Assembly: GCA_017469355.1 (NCBI GenBank)
Contig: JAFUGM010000005.1
Span: forward strand, 1-46,743
Reading direction: 5' to 3'
Source of the DNA: Solobacterium sp.
GTDB taxonomy: Bacteria; Bacillota_I; Bacilli_A; Erysipelotrichales; Erysipelotrichaceae
Length of the DNA: 46,743 bases
In this document: piece after piece, positions 1-8,759 of the stretch
How positions within the stretch are numbered: the first letter of the stretch is position 1
How the letters are laid out: each line of letters starts with the position of its first letter
Program-made: the position numbers and the translations under genes
The notes under the pieces: model-generated
Database searches by the model: none
Told to the model about the DNA's origin: nothing
The model's input: the letters and a program-made list of their open reading frames with translations, nothing else

Positions 1-429
1 GAGTTATCGGGGCGATCCGTTGTACATACGACTTCTGCCGGAACCCAGGGTCTGACCGTCGCCAGTAACGCAGAGCGGATCTTTACTGGCGCACTTGTAA
101 ATGCGTCTGCGACCGCCAGGAAGATTCTTTTCCTTCATCCTGATCATGTATCGCTTGTCTGTATGGGATGGGAAGGGAAGCGGCCCACGGAAGAAGATAC
201 GCTTTGCGCGGAGTATCTACGTTCCTTACTGGAAGGACATCCGATGAAGGATATCCAGGAGAAGGCAGAAGAACTGAAATTTACGGAAGGGAAGAAATTC
301 TTCGACCCTGCTCAGGCAGAAGCCTTTCCTGCTTCGGATTTTCCGTGTTGTATCGATATAGATCGGTTTGATTTTGCGATTGAAGCCATCCGCAGTCAGG
401 ATGGATTTGTGATGAAGAAAGTGAGATAG
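1..429 (+). CDS. comB: 2-phosphosulfolactate phosphatase (ComB family), 3' part
   Basis: Open from the first base, so the 5' end lies outside the window; 142 codons and the stop are present. The frame contains VVHTTSAGTQG, then FTGALVNASATA, VSLVCMGWEG and EEDTLCAEYL, which match the conserved C-terminal blocks of the ComB family (asparagine of the LVNA block and the acidic EEDxxCAEY block). The family removes phosphate from 2-phosphosulfolactate in the coenzyme M/sulfolactate pathway of archaea; in Firmicutes the true substrate is often unknown. It is followed after 3 bases by the HAD hydrolase, so the two are probably co-transcribed. Family call is good, precise substrate is inference. Confidence 0.8.
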   Translation, partial: ELSGRSVVHTTSAGTQGLTVASNAERIFTGALVNASATARKILFLHPDHVSLVCMGWEGKRPTEEDTLCAEYLRSLLEGHPMKDIQEKAEELKFTEGKKFFDPAQAEAFPASDFPCCIDIDRFDFAIEAIRSQDGFVMKKVR

Positions 430-432
430 CCT

Positions 433-1233
433 ATGGATCGAAAGTATTTCTTTTTTGACATTGATGCCACACTGACAGATGATGCGACGCATAAGATTGT
501 CCCAAGTGCGGAATGGACGCTTCATGAACTGGAACGGAACGGACACTTCGTGTCGATCGCAACGGGACGGGCACACTATAAGACGGTCAGTTTTACCGAT
601 CCGATCGGGATTCGTAATATTGTGTGTTGTGGCGGGGCATGTATCGTAAGGGATGGTGTGACATTAGTAAATACGCCATTACCGATCGATCAGGCTCATT
701 CGTTGATACGCCATGCGGAAGAAGCTGGGATAGGGTATCTTCTGATGCTGGATGACAGCGATAAAGCCTATATGAAGGACTTCCGCTTCCTGGAACAGGC
801 AGGGCGAAGAACAGAACTTACTTCCTATATCTATGACCCAAATCTTGACCCTTATCAATTAACGGAGATCTTCAAGATCTATCTTGCGATATCGCGTGAG
901 GATGAAGAAAAGTATGACTGGGTTGATATGCATGGTCATCTTCGAATGGGAACGTATCTCAACTACCAGTATGATGCCAAAAAGGATGGCATCCTGCGGA
1001 TGATGGAATTACTTGAGGCACCGGTAAAGGATGTCGTGGTATTCGGGGATGCGGTCAATGACCTCGTGATGTTTGACCCGATGTGGACAAGTATTGCGAT
1101 GGGAAACGGTATGAAGGAATTAAAGGAAAAGGCGGATTATGTCGCCCCGGCGAATACCGATGACGGCATCATGCGGACATGTCTGCACTTTGGCTGGATT
1201 ACCCGGAACTACTACGATGTTGAAGAACAATAA
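433..1233 (+). CDS. Cof-type HAD-IIB sugar-phosphatase-like hydrolase
   Basis: 266 aa, the usual size for cytosolic Cof/YidA-type HAD phosphatases. Motif I is DIDAT at residues 9-13 (nucleophile Asp9, acid Asp11), and motif IV is GDAVND at about 205-210, which places the Mg2+. The cap in the middle of the chain is of the C2B type judging from length. These enzymes dephosphorylate sugar phosphates or nucleotides such as FMN; the substrate cannot be read from sequence. The start overlaps nothing but sits 3 bases after the comB stop with only a weak purine-rich stretch before it, so translation is probably coupled. A terminator follows at 1253. Confidence 0.88.
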   Translation: MDRKYFFFDIDATLTDDATHKIVPSAEWTLHELERNGHFVSIATGRAHYKTVSFTDPIGIRNIVCCGGACIVRDGVTLVNTPLPIDQAHSLIRHAEEAGIGYLLMLDDSDKAYMKDFRFLEQAGRRTELTSYIYDPNLDPYQLTEIFKIYLAISREDEEKYDWVDMHGHLRMGTYLNYQYDAKKDGILRMMELLEAPVKDVVVFGDAVNDLVMFDPMWTSIAMGNGMKELKEKADYVAPANTDDGIMRTCLHFGWITRNYYDVEEQ

Positions 1234-1252
1234 TATTGAATGAATGATATTG

Positions 1253-1280
1253 AGACAGGAGAGATAGCTTCTGTCTTTTA
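1253..1280 (+). terminator. Rho-independent terminator after comB-HAD unit
   Basis: AGACAGGAG pairs with CTTCTGTCT (nine pairs, one G-T) around a 6-base loop, followed by TTTTA. It lies 20 bases after the HAD stop codon and before the promoter of the GGDEF gene. Confidence 0.75.
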
Positions 1281-1315
1281 CAAAGGAAGAAATGGCTTCG
1301 TTTTGATCATACGCA

Positions 1316-1345
1316 TTGAAGAAATTTGACCTTTTTCTGTAAGAT
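1316..1345 (+). promoter_or_regulatory. Promoter of GGDEF gene, apparently leaderless
   Basis: TTGAAG, 18-base spacer, TAAGAT. The -10 ends only 6 bases before the ATG at 1352 and no Shine-Dalgarno sequence precedes that ATG, so transcription would begin at or next to the start codon. No later in-frame Met before the first membrane segment offers a better start. Confidence 0.55.
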
Positions 1346-1351
1346 GAAGAT

Positions 1352-3058
1352 ATGAACCGATTCTTTGGAAATTCCAATCAAAGAGTAGGACCTCTTCTGA
1401 CTCTCACAATTGTGCTAACAATTGTGATTTTTGGCGTGGGTTCACGGCTTCTGGTTTCCTGGCTTGGCATCAATGTCAATTACAAGGTGTTCCAGAATGA
1501 ACGGATGAGCGGAGAAATACGGCGTTCTGATGGCACAGTTGAGACCTTTGAGGGGTCTGAGTTTGCGCCGGTTCAGCTGGGGGATGAGCTGACAATATAT
1601 ATCAAAGAACCGATTGAAAACCCCTATAACACCGATGTGAATCTCTGCTTCTTTGGGTCTAATTCCTATGTGACGATTGATTGTGGGGAGGAAGTAATCT
1701 ACGCCCAGGATAAAGAACCGATTGAGCGGGGCTATATGCCGGCGGATCAGTTCTATACGGTTGCGCTGCCAGAAGATTATATCGAGCAGGGTATTACCGT
1801 TCGTATGACGCCGGTAGATCGGAATTCCGTTACCTCACTGTCCATTTGGACGGTTCCTACGGGTCACTCTATCAAAAGCATCCTGTCCGGGAAGGAAAAC
1901 AGCTTCCTGTTACTGGTCACCTTATTAGTCTGCTCTTCGCTGCTTTCTATCATGTTGGGACTGGCGTCTTTGATTCGAAAGCAGCTCAATTCTACATTTT
2001 TACTGGCGGTATTCTGTTTCTTTATTGTGCTATGGAATATCGGGTCACAGGGATTCCTGTATGTGGTTTCGGATACCTATCTTGCGCCAGTCGGCGAGTA
2101 CCTGGCATTATATGCCTCCTGTATCCCATTATCTTTTTATATAGCGAAGGAAATTCATCATAAGTTCATGAAAAAACTGATGTATGGCTTCGCTGTATTC
2201 TTCACCATTTTCTTTGTCTATATGACAATACTTACTTTCTCGATAATTCCAGCCGGATATAATACCTACCTCATGTGGTTACATGCGGCGATCCTGCTTA
2301 TGATTCTGGCTTATTTTGTCTCATTGTATCTGGATCGAGGACGAGAGCGGACGATGTCTCAGAAGATCAGCGGAATCGGCTTTCTGCTTTGTGTCAGTGT
2401 GGGGCTTGGGGAGTTTATCCGTTTCTATATCGTAAATAACTACGGAACATCCATTTCTCTGTTCCGCCAATCCTTTGGCCCGATGGCAATTTCCATCCTT
2501 GTGCTTACCGTCATCATGTCGGCCGGGTACAGCTATATCAATGACTATATGGAAAAACTGGAAAAGGAACACCTGCGGATTCTTGCCTATCAGGATTCCC
2601 TGACTGGCATTCCTAACCGCAGTGCCTGCTATCAGCGGTTAGAAGAAATCAAAGAACAGAAGGTCCCGTATACCATTCTGTTTCTGGATCTCAACTTCCT
2701 GAAGAAGGCCAATGATTACTATGGTCATGAGGTCGGAGACAAGATGTTGATATTAACCGGAGAAGCAATGCGTACCGCCTTTGAAGGAAACGGGTTCTTC
2801 GGTCGCTGGGGCGGAGATGAATTCATCGCCTGTATCCCCGGTCCAATGGAAACAGGGGATGCGGCGAGGCTTGCGTTTGAACAGGCAGTTCAGGCGATCA
2901 ATGAACGGGAAACCGATCTTCCGTTTGGGTTATCCATTGCGATTGGGCGGGCAGACAGCACAACAGATATGCCAATTGATCCGATTGACGCGATCAATCA
3001 GGCGGATGACTGTATGTATCTTGCGAAAAAGCAGATGAAGGCAGTACGGACCGAATAG
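1352..3058 (+). CDS. 7TM sensor diguanylate cyclase (GGDEF)
   Basis: 568 aa. An N-terminal membrane segment (about 10-35) is followed by an outside domain of about 145 residues rich in beta-type sequence, then about seven hydrophobic helices (185-395), a short coiled region EKLEKEHLRILAYQD and a GGDEF domain (about 405-565). This resembles 7TMR-DISM sensor architecture. The active loop is RWGGDEF with GGDEF at residues 487-491, so synthesis of cyclic di-GMP is likely. The position of the product-inhibition RxxD site reads EGNG, so the usual feedback site is absent. DSLTGIPNR before it is the conserved start of the domain. It appears to be transcribed alone. The ligand of the outer domain is unknown. 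Confidence 0.88.
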   Translation: MNRFFGNSNQRVGPLLTLTIVLTIVIFGVGSRLLVSWLGINVNYKVFQNERMSGEIRRSDGTVETFEGSEFAPVQLGDELTIYIKEPIENPYNTDVNLCFFGSNSYVTIDCGEEVIYAQDKEPIERGYMPADQFYTVALPEDYIEQGITVRMTPVDRNSVTSLSIWTVPTGHSIKSILSGKENSFLLLVTLLVCSSLLSIMLGLASLIRKQLNSTFLLAVFCFFIVLWNIGSQGFLYVVSDTYLAPVGEYLALYASCIPLSFYIAKEIHHKFMKKLMYGFAVFFTIFFVYMTILTFSIIPAGYNTYLMWLHAAILLMILAYFVSLYLDRGRERTMSQKISGIGFLLCVSVGLGEFIRFYIVNNYGTSISLFRQSFGPMAISILVLTVIMSAGYSYINDYMEKLEKEHLRILAYQDSLTGIPNRSACYQRLEEIKEQKVPYTILFLDLNFLKKANDYYGHEVGDKMLILTGEAMRTAFEGNGFFGRWGGDEFIACIPGPMETGDAARLAFEQAVQAINERETDLPFGLSIAIGRADSTTDMPIDPIDAINQADDCMYLAKKQMKAVRTE

Positions 3059-3079
3059 GGAACGGTTATGAATTTCAGG

Positions 3080-3108
3080 TTGTCAGGGGTGGCTCCTTGT
3101 GCTATATT
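3080..3108 (+). promoter_or_regulatory. rplS promoter
   Basis: TTGTCA, 17-base spacer, TATATT. Transcription would begin near 3115, leaving a leader of about 80 bases before rplS. Confidence 0.6.
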
Positions 3109-3114
3109 CTTTAT

Positions 3115-3190
3115 TGCGCGACTGCGCGTCACTGCTCCGCTAGCCGGTTTGGGACTATGAGCGGCTGATCAATCGAAGATAAGGAGAAAA
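3115..3190 (+). ncRNA. Candidate ribosomal protein L19 leader RNA
   Basis: The untranslated leader between the promoter and rplS contains a GC-rich block. CCGCT at 3137-3141 can pair with AGCGG at 3160-3164, and an unpaired GGTTTGGGACTATG segment lies between. Autoregulatory L19 leaders are known in Firmicutes, and position and size fit. I could not align this to the known covariance model, so the call rests on location and one stem. Confidence 0.4.
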
Positions 3191-3196
3191 GAAAAC

Positions 3197-3547
3197 ATGA
3201 GACTCGATTTAGTAGACAAGATCACAAAAGAACAGATCCGTACGGATGTCCCGACCTTCAAGCCGGGCGACACACTGAAGGTGTATGTACGTATCAAGGA
3301 AGGTGAAAAATCCCGTATTCAGCTGTTCGAAGGCGTATGCGTTTCCAGAAAGAACGGCGGTATTGGTGAAACATTCACAGTTCGTAAGATTTCCGGTGGT
3401 ATCGGTGTTCAGAGAACCTTCCCGGTAAACACACCGATCATTGACCACATTGAAGTCGTACGTCGTGGTAAGGTAAGACGTGCAAAGCTGACCTACCTCA
3501 AGGGCCTCTCCGCAAAGAACGCACGTATCAAGGAAGACCGTCGATAA
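3197..3547 (+). CDS. rplS: 50S ribosomal protein L19
   Basis: 116 aa, normal length. [68 protein letters not shown] and the basic tail [13 protein letters not shown] are textbook L19. It lies at the 30S-50S interface of the large subunit. A strong ribosome binding site AAGGAG lies 7 bases before the ATG. It is transcribed alone here, without the trmD/rimM genes with which it is often grouped. Confidence 0.98.
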   Translation: MRLDLVDKITKEQIRTDVPTFKPGDTLKVYVRIKEGEKSRIQLFEGVCVSRKNGGIGETFTVRKISGGIGVQRTFPVNTPIIDHIEVVRRGKVRRAKLTYLKGLSAKNARIKEDRR

Positions 3548-3600
3548 GATTGAGGCTTCGCTTCCGGTGGGTTTGAAACAACCCCAAAGGAGACAATCTT
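3546..3600 (+). other. Inverted repeat downstream of rplS
   Basis: AAGATTG at 3546-3552 is complementary to CAATCTT at 3594-3600, and GGG/CCC pairing is possible inside (GGGTTTGAAACAACCC). It begins within the rplS stop codon region and precedes the terminator, so it may protect or structure the mRNA 3' end. Confidence 0.4.
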
Positions 3601-3609
3601 GTATTTCAA

Positions 3610-3645
3610 GGCTGTACAGTTCTGATGACTGTGCAGTCTTTTATT
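3610..3645 (+). terminator. Rho-independent terminator of rplS
   Basis: GGCTGTACAGT pairs with ACTGTGCAGTC (11 pairs with two G-T) around TCTGATG, followed by TTTTATTA. Confidence 0.85.
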
Positions 3646-3751
3646 ATGCGATTTATCTCTTCTTAAGAGCTTCGCATTACAAACGGAACCTCCGGTGATA
3701 TCGTCGTCTTACTCACCCAGGTGATATCCATTCCGGTTGGTTTAGAAAAAA

Positions 3752-3766
3752 TAAACAAATTGTTTA
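3752..3766. promoter_or_regulatory. Operator 1 of XRE-cupin/pot operon
   Basis: TAAACAAATTGTTTA is a perfect palindrome about one central base. It lies just upstream of the predicted -35 of the operon. Its TAAACAA half-site recurs in operator 2. Confidence 0.5.
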
Positions 3767-3774
3767 GATTTTTA

Positions 3775-3802
3775 TTGTGTTTATGCATGTTTTCTGTATA
3801 AT
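3775..3802 (+). promoter_or_regulatory. Promoter of XRE-cupin/pot operon
   Basis: TTGTGT, 16-base spacer, TATAAT, in a very AT-rich region. It is flanked by the two palindromic operators, one upstream and one downstream of the expected start near 3809. Confidence 0.5.
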
Positions 3803-3829
3803 AATTCTTGGTTTCGTAATTTCGAAAGT

Positions 3830-3852
3830 TTTGTTTAGTAAAAGTAAACAAA
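3830..3852. promoter_or_regulatory. Operator 2 of XRE-cupin/pot operon
   Basis: TTTGTTTA and TAAACAAA form an 8-base inverted repeat with a 7-base spacer. It overlaps the leader immediately before the Shine-Dalgarno sequence AAAGGAGG of the regulator, a position where a bound repressor would block elongation. It shares half-sites with operator 1, which points to one binding protein, most simply the XRE-cupin product. Confidence 0.5.
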
Positions 3853-3861
3853 GGAGGGCTT

Positions 3862-4401
3862 ATGGACATCGGAAAACGAATACGTCAGCTCAGGATTCAA
3901 AATGATCTTACGCTGGAAGAACTCGCTTCGAGAACGGAACTCACAAAAGGCTTCCTGTCTCAGCTGGAACGGAATCTCTCAAGTCCGTCCATCCAGACGC
4001 TGGAAGACATTACGGAAGCCCTTGGGACCACGATGGCGAAGTTCTTTGCGGAAGACACGGCGGAACAGATTGTGTTTACGCCAGAAGATGCCTTCATCGA
4101 CGAACGGGATCGTCATACGGTTCACTGGATTGTGCCTAATGCGCAGAAAAACGAAATGGAACCGATCTTAGTGGAACTGGAACCCGGAGGAAAGAGCGAG
4201 GTCATTGATCCGCATAACGGCGAAGAGTTTGGCTACGTACTTTCCGGAAAGGTGACACTGTTCCGGGATGGTACGAAAAAGGGGGTCGTTGTGCGCAAGG
4301 GCGAAAACTTCTACATTTCCGGCAAGTATGCACACTGGCTGGAAAACAACGGCACACATTCGGCTTCCGTGCTTTGGATCAGCACACCGCCGATATTCTG
4401 A
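3862..4401 (+). CDS. XRE-family regulator with C-terminal cupin (PuuR-like)
   Basis: 179 aa. Residues 6-60 form a helix-turn-helix of the XRE type ([32 protein letters not shown]). Residues 110-178 form a cupin barrel ([38 protein letters not shown]). The PuuR/SutR architecture commonly senses a small molecule through the cupin; next to potABCD the ligand is probably a polyamine. A strong AAAGGAGG lies 6 bases before the ATG. The stop is 19 bases before potA, so it leads the operon and likely regulates itself through the TAAACAAA palindromes upstream. Confidence 0.88.
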   Translation: MDIGKRIRQLRIQNDLTLEELASRTELTKGFLSQLERNLSSPSIQTLEDITEALGTTMAKFFAEDTAEQIVFTPEDAFIDERDRHTVHWIVPNAQKNEMEPILVELEPGGKSEVIDPHNGEEFGYVLSGKVTLFRDGTKKGVVVRKGENFYISGKYAHWLENNGTHSASVLWISTPPIF

Positions 4402-4420
4402 GAAAAGGGGGGAATGTGAA

Positions 4421-5989
4421 ATGGCTAAAAAATTGATTCAGGTACAGAATGTCGTCAAGACATTCGACAAACAGGTCGTTCTGAAGGGAATCTCACTCGA
4501 CATCATGGAAAACGAGTTCGTGACACTTCTTGGACCTTCGGGCTGTGGAAAGACCACACTGCTTCGCATTATTGCCGGGTTTCTTGAGCCTTCCGAAGGA
4601 AAGGTCATCATGGATGGAGAAGACATCGCAAATACGCCTGCCTATAAGCGGGACGTTAATACCGTATTCCAGCACTATGCGCTGTTTCCGCACCTGGATG
4701 TTTATGACAATATCGCTTTTGGACTGAATATCAAGAAGATGCCTAAGGACATCATCGACCAGAAAGTCATGCGTATGATCTCTCTTGTTGGACTGGAGGG
4801 ATTTGAACACCGTGATGTGAGTCTGATGTCCGGTGGTCAGCAGCAGCGGGTTGCGATCGCTAGAGCGTTAGTCAATGAGCCACGTGTTCTTCTGCTGGAT
4901 GAATCACTTTCCGCACTGGATAAGAACCTGCGGAAGGAAATGCAGCTGGAACTCAAGGAAATTCAGCGGGAAGTTGGAATCACCTTCATCTTCGTTACCC
5001 ATGATCAGGAAGAAGCTCTGACCATGTCCGATAAGATCGTTGTCATGAAGGATGGCGAGATTGAACAGATCGGTACGCCTGTGCAGATCTATAACGAGCC
5101 GATCAATGAATACTGCGCCCGGTTTATCGGAGACTCCAATATTATTGATGGAACGATGAAGCGTGACCGCCTGGTATCCTTCGATGACGCGGATTATGAA
5201 TGCGTGGACTATGGCTTTGAAGAAAACGAAGCGGTCGATATCATGATCCGTCCAGAGGATATCGATATCGTGGAGCGCAACCGCGGTCTGATCAATGGTG
5301 AAGTAAAATCCGTTCTCTTCAAGGGCGTTCACTACGAAGTGGTCGCAGAGACCAGCTCCGGTACCTCCAAGACAGTAACTATGCATGTGCAGAAGGACCG
5401 TGATGTGGTGAATGAAAGCGCAAAGGAAAAGATCAGTGCGACTTCCTTCGCGATGGATATCGAAGACGTTCCGAATCTGAGTGATGGTGAAGTTATTGCC
5501 CGTGCGCATGCCCAGGCATGGAACTTCGATGATGAAGATGTATCAATTTCCAAGGTCACCTATGACCTGAAAGAAGAGCCAGGGGTATACCCCTGTGTCT
5601 TCCGTACGGAAAACGGTACGGAAGTTACCATCGATATTCATGTCGTAACACCGAAGGCAGTAGAGGATGTCTCCAACGAAGAGAGCATTCAGGCATTTGA
5701 CTTCTATACCACTGTGACGGATATTCAGGAGTCGGTTGCGTTAGATACCGACCTGATCCGTTGGGCCGATGCGTATGCCTGGAGCACGGAAGACCAGTCC
5801 CGGGTAGAAATCTGGGATGTGAAATATGACTTCGATGACGAGACCATTACCGAAGGTGATTATGCGGTTACCTTCTCGACCCAGGGCCGTGAACTCAAGA
5901 TTGAGACCACGGATCGGATTGAAGAGGGGCAGCGGATCGGACTTCGCTGGAACCCGGATGACATTCATGTCATGCGGAAGATGGGGTAA
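4421..5989 (+). CDS. potA: Polyamine ABC transporter ATP-binding protein, with insert in TOBE
   Basis: 522 aa from the ATG at 4421, which follows AAAAGGGGGG; family members are usually 350-380 aa. Walker A GPSGCGKT at 38-45, signature SGGQQQ at 137, Walker B LLLDE with Asp160/Glu161, and H-loop His194 are all intact, so it should be an active ATPase. The TOBE region starts normally near 280-335 and its final strand [14 protein letters not shown] closes the protein, but about 160 residues (337-496) are inserted between. The insert holds two similar units, each with a motif like AxAxAW..(D/E)D followed by a YD strand. It powers uptake by PotB/PotC. The insert is the odd feature and may be regulatory. 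Confidence 0.93.
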   Translation: MAKKLIQVQNVVKTFDKQVVLKGISLDIMENEFVTLLGPSGCGKTTLLRIIAGFLEPSEGKVIMDGEDIANTPAYKRDVNTVFQHYALFPHLDVYDNIAFGLNIKKMPKDIIDQKVMRMISLVGLEGFEHRDVSLMSGGQQQRVAIARALVNEPRVLLLDESLSALDKNLRKEMQLELKEIQREVGITFIFVTHDQEEALTMSDKIVVMKDGEIEQIGTPVQIYNEPINEYCARFIGDSNIIDGTMKRDRLVSFDDADYECVDYGFEENEAVDIMIRPEDIDIVERNRGLINGEVKSVLFKGVHYEVVAETSSGTSKTVTMHVQKDRDVVNESAKEKISATSFAMDIEDVPNLSDGEVIARAHAQAWNFDDEDVSISKVTYDLKEEPGVYPCVFRTENGTEVTIDIHVVTPKAVEDVSNEESIQAFDFYTTVTDIQESVALDTDLIRWADAYAWSTEDQSRVEIWDVKYDFDDETITEGDYAVTFSTQGRELKIETTDRIEEGQRIGLRWNPDDIHVMRKMG

Positions 5990-5994
5990 GTGCC

Positions 5995-6783
5995 ATGAAA
6001 TCTTTTTCCAAGATGGTATATCCCTATGTGGTATGGGCCATCCTCATGATCATCCTGCCGATGCTGATGATTGTGCTGTATGCCTTTACCGTTCAGGGAA
6101 ACTCGGTACTGACCTTTCAGTTCACTCTGGAGAACTTCGCCCGTTTCTTCTCGGATGAAGTTCTGCCAGCGGTATTATGGCGCTCCTTGAAGATGGCCTT
6201 TGTGACAACGATCATCTGTATTCTCATTGGCTATCCAACCGCCTATGTCATGGCGAAAAACTCTCCCAACAAGCAGGCACTTATGGTGTTATTAATCACA
6301 CTTCCGATGTGGATCAACATGCTGGTGCGTACGTATGCCTGGAGAGGAATTCTCTCGCATATTCATATGAGTGGGGAAATCAAGGTTTATATCGGTATGG
6401 TATACAACTTTCTCCCATTCATGATCCTGCAGATCTATACCGCACTCTCCAAGATCGATCCGGCGTTGATTACCGCTGCCCATGACCTTGGGGCGGATAA
6501 CGTACAGACCTTCCGTCGGGTTATTCTGCCGCTGTCCTTATCCGGTATCGTTTCGGGTATTACTCTGGTATTTCTGCCAGCGGTATCTTCGTTCTTTATT
6601 CCCAAGTTCCTTGGGGGAGGGCGCTATGTCCTGATCGGTAACCTGATCGAGGATTACTTCATCTCTACCGGAGACTGGAATTTCGGCTCCGCAATCAGTC
6701 TGATCATGGCGATCATCATTCTGATCTCCATGTATATCACACGTAAGCTTGACCGCCAGCCGGCGGACCAGGAGGACAACTGA
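5995..6783 (+). CDS. potB: Spermidine/putrescine ABC transporter permease PotB
   Basis: 262 aa, six predicted membrane helices. The cytoplasmic coupling loop AAHDLGADNVQTFRRVILPLSLSG matches the EAA motif of binding-protein-dependent permeases of the spermidine/putrescine group. It starts 5 bases after the potA stop, and its TGA overlaps the potC ATG by one base, which indicates translational coupling. It forms the membrane channel with PotC. Confidence 0.95.
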   Translation: MKSFSKMVYPYVVWAILMIILPMLMIVLYAFTVQGNSVLTFQFTLENFARFFSDEVLPAVLWRSLKMAFVTTIICILIGYPTAYVMAKNSPNKQALMVLLITLPMWINMLVRTYAWRGILSHIHMSGEIKVYIGMVYNFLPFMILQIYTALSKIDPALITAAHDLGADNVQTFRRVILPLSLSGIVSGITLVFLPAVSSFFIPKFLGGGRYVLIGNLIEDYFISTGDWNFGSAISLIMAIIILISMYITRKLDRQPADQEDN

Positions 6784-7607
6784 TGGAAAAGAAAACAGGG
6801 TTATTTGAGAAGATCTGGTTCTGGGTAATCATTGCCTTCTTCTATCTTCCGATTGTCTATGTGGTATTTTTCAGCTTCAATAAGTCGAAGTCTTTGACGA
6901 ACTTCACCGGATTCTCGCTCCGTTGGTATCAGCGGATGTTTGAAAGCCGGCCGATTCTTGAGGCGATCGGATATACCGTTGCCTGTGCTGTGATCGCTAC
7001 AGCGGTATCCACCGTTGTCGGTACGATTACTGCGATCGGTATGTCGAAAAGCAGAAAGCTGTTACGGGAAGCGATCAACCAGGTGAATAACCTGCCGATG
7101 CTGAACCCGGATATTGTCACTGCGATTGGATTCATGCTGTTCTTCACATCCCTTCGGATCAAGACCAGTTTCTGGACCATGGTATTAGCACATATTGCCT
7201 TCTGTATTCCGTATGTGATTCTTTCGGTTATGCCTAAGCTCCGCAGTCTTGATCCGAATATGCCGGAAGCGGCTATGGATCTTGGCTGTACGCCATTACA
7301 GGCACTCTGGAAGGTCATTGTGCCGCAGATCAAGCCAGGCATTCTCTCTGGTGCACTCGTTGCCTTCTCTATGTCCTTTGATGACTTTGTCATCTCGTTA
7401 TTCACCACCGGGCCAGGGGTAACGAATATTTCGATCTATGTTTACGGAAATGTAAAGCGTGTCAATCCGACCATCAATGCACTTTCCGCAATTCTGGTAT
7501 TTGTGATTACCACAGTACTTGTCATTGTCAATGTTGTACCGATGATTCGGGAACGGAGGGAGGCAAAGCATGTATCTGCTTCAGAACTGGAAAAAGCTGT
7601 TCATTAG
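6783..7607 (+). CDS. potC: Spermidine/putrescine ABC transporter permease PotC
   Basis: 274 aa with six predicted membrane helices. The EAA loop is EAAMDLGCTPLQALWKVIVP, and SFDDFVISLF near residue 200 is characteristic of PotC. Its start overlaps the potB stop and its 3' end overlaps the potD start by 38 bases, so the operon is very compact. Confidence 0.95.
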   Translation: MEKKTGLFEKIWFWVIIAFFYLPIVYVVFFSFNKSKSLTNFTGFSLRWYQRMFESRPILEAIGYTVACAVIATAVSTVVGTITAIGMSKSRKLLREAINQVNNLPMLNPDIVTAIGFMLFFTSLRIKTSFWTMVLAHIAFCIPYVILSVMPKLRSLDPNMPEAAMDLGCTPLQALWKVIVPQIKPGILSGALVAFSMSFDDFVISLFTTGPGVTNISIYVYGNVKRVNPTINALSAILVFVITTVLVIVNVVPMIRERREAKHVSASELEKAVH

Positions 7608-8685
7608 TCTCAGCGCACTGGCACTTCTTGGCGGATGTTCCTCCAGCGAACTTCCTGAGGATGCGGTGATTATTGACTCCCTGGCAGAGTATGGCTGCAA
7701 TTCCATCAATGTATATAATGCCGGAGAGTATATTGCGGATGAAACGGTGCCGATGTTTGAAGAACTGTTTACTGCTCATGTGAACTATGTCACCTTTGAC
7801 TCCAACGAAATGCTTTATACCCGGCTGCTTGGGGGAAGTCAGTATGATGTCTTAGTTCCCAGTGATTACATGATTGAACGGCTGATGAATGAAGAAATGT
7901 TACAGCCGCTCGATAAATCCGTGCTGGAAAACCTGGATAACATCGATCCCGAGGTACTCGGTATGGTAGAAGTGTTTGACCCGGAGCTTGCCTATGCGGT
8001 GCCGTACTTCTATGGTTCGGTTGGACTGGTCTATAACAACCAGGTCATTGATGACAGTGAGATTCAGGAAAAAGGATGGGATATCCTTCACGATCCGCAG
8101 TATAAGGGAAGGGTATTTGCCTATGACAGCCAGCGTGACATGTTCATGATCGCGCTCAAAGCGCTTGGCTATTCGATGAATACCGATAAGAGTGATGAGA
8201 TTGAAGCGGCATATAACTGGCTGCTGGAAATGAATGAAGCAGTCGAACCTGCCTATGTGACGGATGAAGTCATTGATGGCATGGCAAATGGTGAAATGGA
8301 CATTGCGATCATGTATTCGGGAGATGCTGCATATGTCATCTCAGAAAACTATGATATGTCTTACATTGAACCAGCCCAGGGCACCAATGTCTGGGTGGAT
8401 GCGATGGTCATTCCTTCCAACAGTGCATGTCCCGCACTTGCCAATCAGTTCATCAACTTCATGACGGATAACGATATTGCGCAGAACAACAGTGAGTATG
8501 TCGGCTATACCAGCCCGAATACCGAAGTGCGTGATTATCTGGCGGGAGAAGAAGGGGACTTCTTTGAAAACAGTGCATATATGCCACGAAGCGGCTATGA
8601 AAAGGATGAAATCTTCCGATTCAACGAAAAGATGACCAAGCAGCTTAATGGCCTGTATACCAAGGTTAAGATGAGCATTAATTAA
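7570..8685 (+). CDS. potD: Polyamine-binding lipoprotein PotD
   Basis: 371 aa. The N-terminus has positive charges (NWKKL), a hydrophobic stretch and the lipobox LLGGC, so it is lipidated and held at the outer face of the membrane. The body (INVYNAGEYI, YDVLVPSDYMIERL, VPYFYGSVGLVYNN, GMANGEMDIAIMYSGDA) matches PotD/PotF substrate-binding proteins. The start at 7570 is chosen because it gives a complete lipoprotein signal even though it overlaps potC. It is the last gene of the operon and is followed by a terminator. Confidence 0.94.
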   Translation: MYLLQNWKKLFISLSALALLGGCSSSELPEDAVIIDSLAEYGCNSINVYNAGEYIADETVPMFEELFTAHVNYVTFDSNEMLYTRLLGGSQYDVLVPSDYMIERLMNEEMLQPLDKSVLENLDNIDPEVLGMVEVFDPELAYAVPYFYGSVGLVYNNQVIDDSEIQEKGWDILHDPQYKGRVFAYDSQRDMFMIALKALGYSMNTDKSDEIEAAYNWLLEMNEAVEPAYVTDEVIDGMANGEMDIAIMYSGDAAYVISENYDMSYIEPAQGTNVWVDAMVIPSNSACPALANQFINFMTDNDIAQNNSEYVGYTSPNTEVRDYLAGEEGDFFENSAYMPRSGYEKDEIFRFNEKMTKQLNGLYTKVKMSIN

Positions 8686-8690
8686 ACACG

Positions 8691-8726
8691 AAGGAAGTGT
8701 TTGGACGTGAGCACTTCCTTTTCTTA
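8691..8726 (+). terminator. Terminator of pot operon
   Basis: AAGGAAGTG and CACTTCCTT form a perfect 9-base stem with a 12-base loop, followed by TTCTT. Confidence 0.8.
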
Positions 8727-8759
8727 CGGTGTTTGAGGAGGAATGGAGTGTAATTTGAT

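Noticed and set aside
4904-5509. 201-codon minus-strand frame inside potA
   Set aside because: Overlaps the ABC and TOBE motifs; no start signal of its own.
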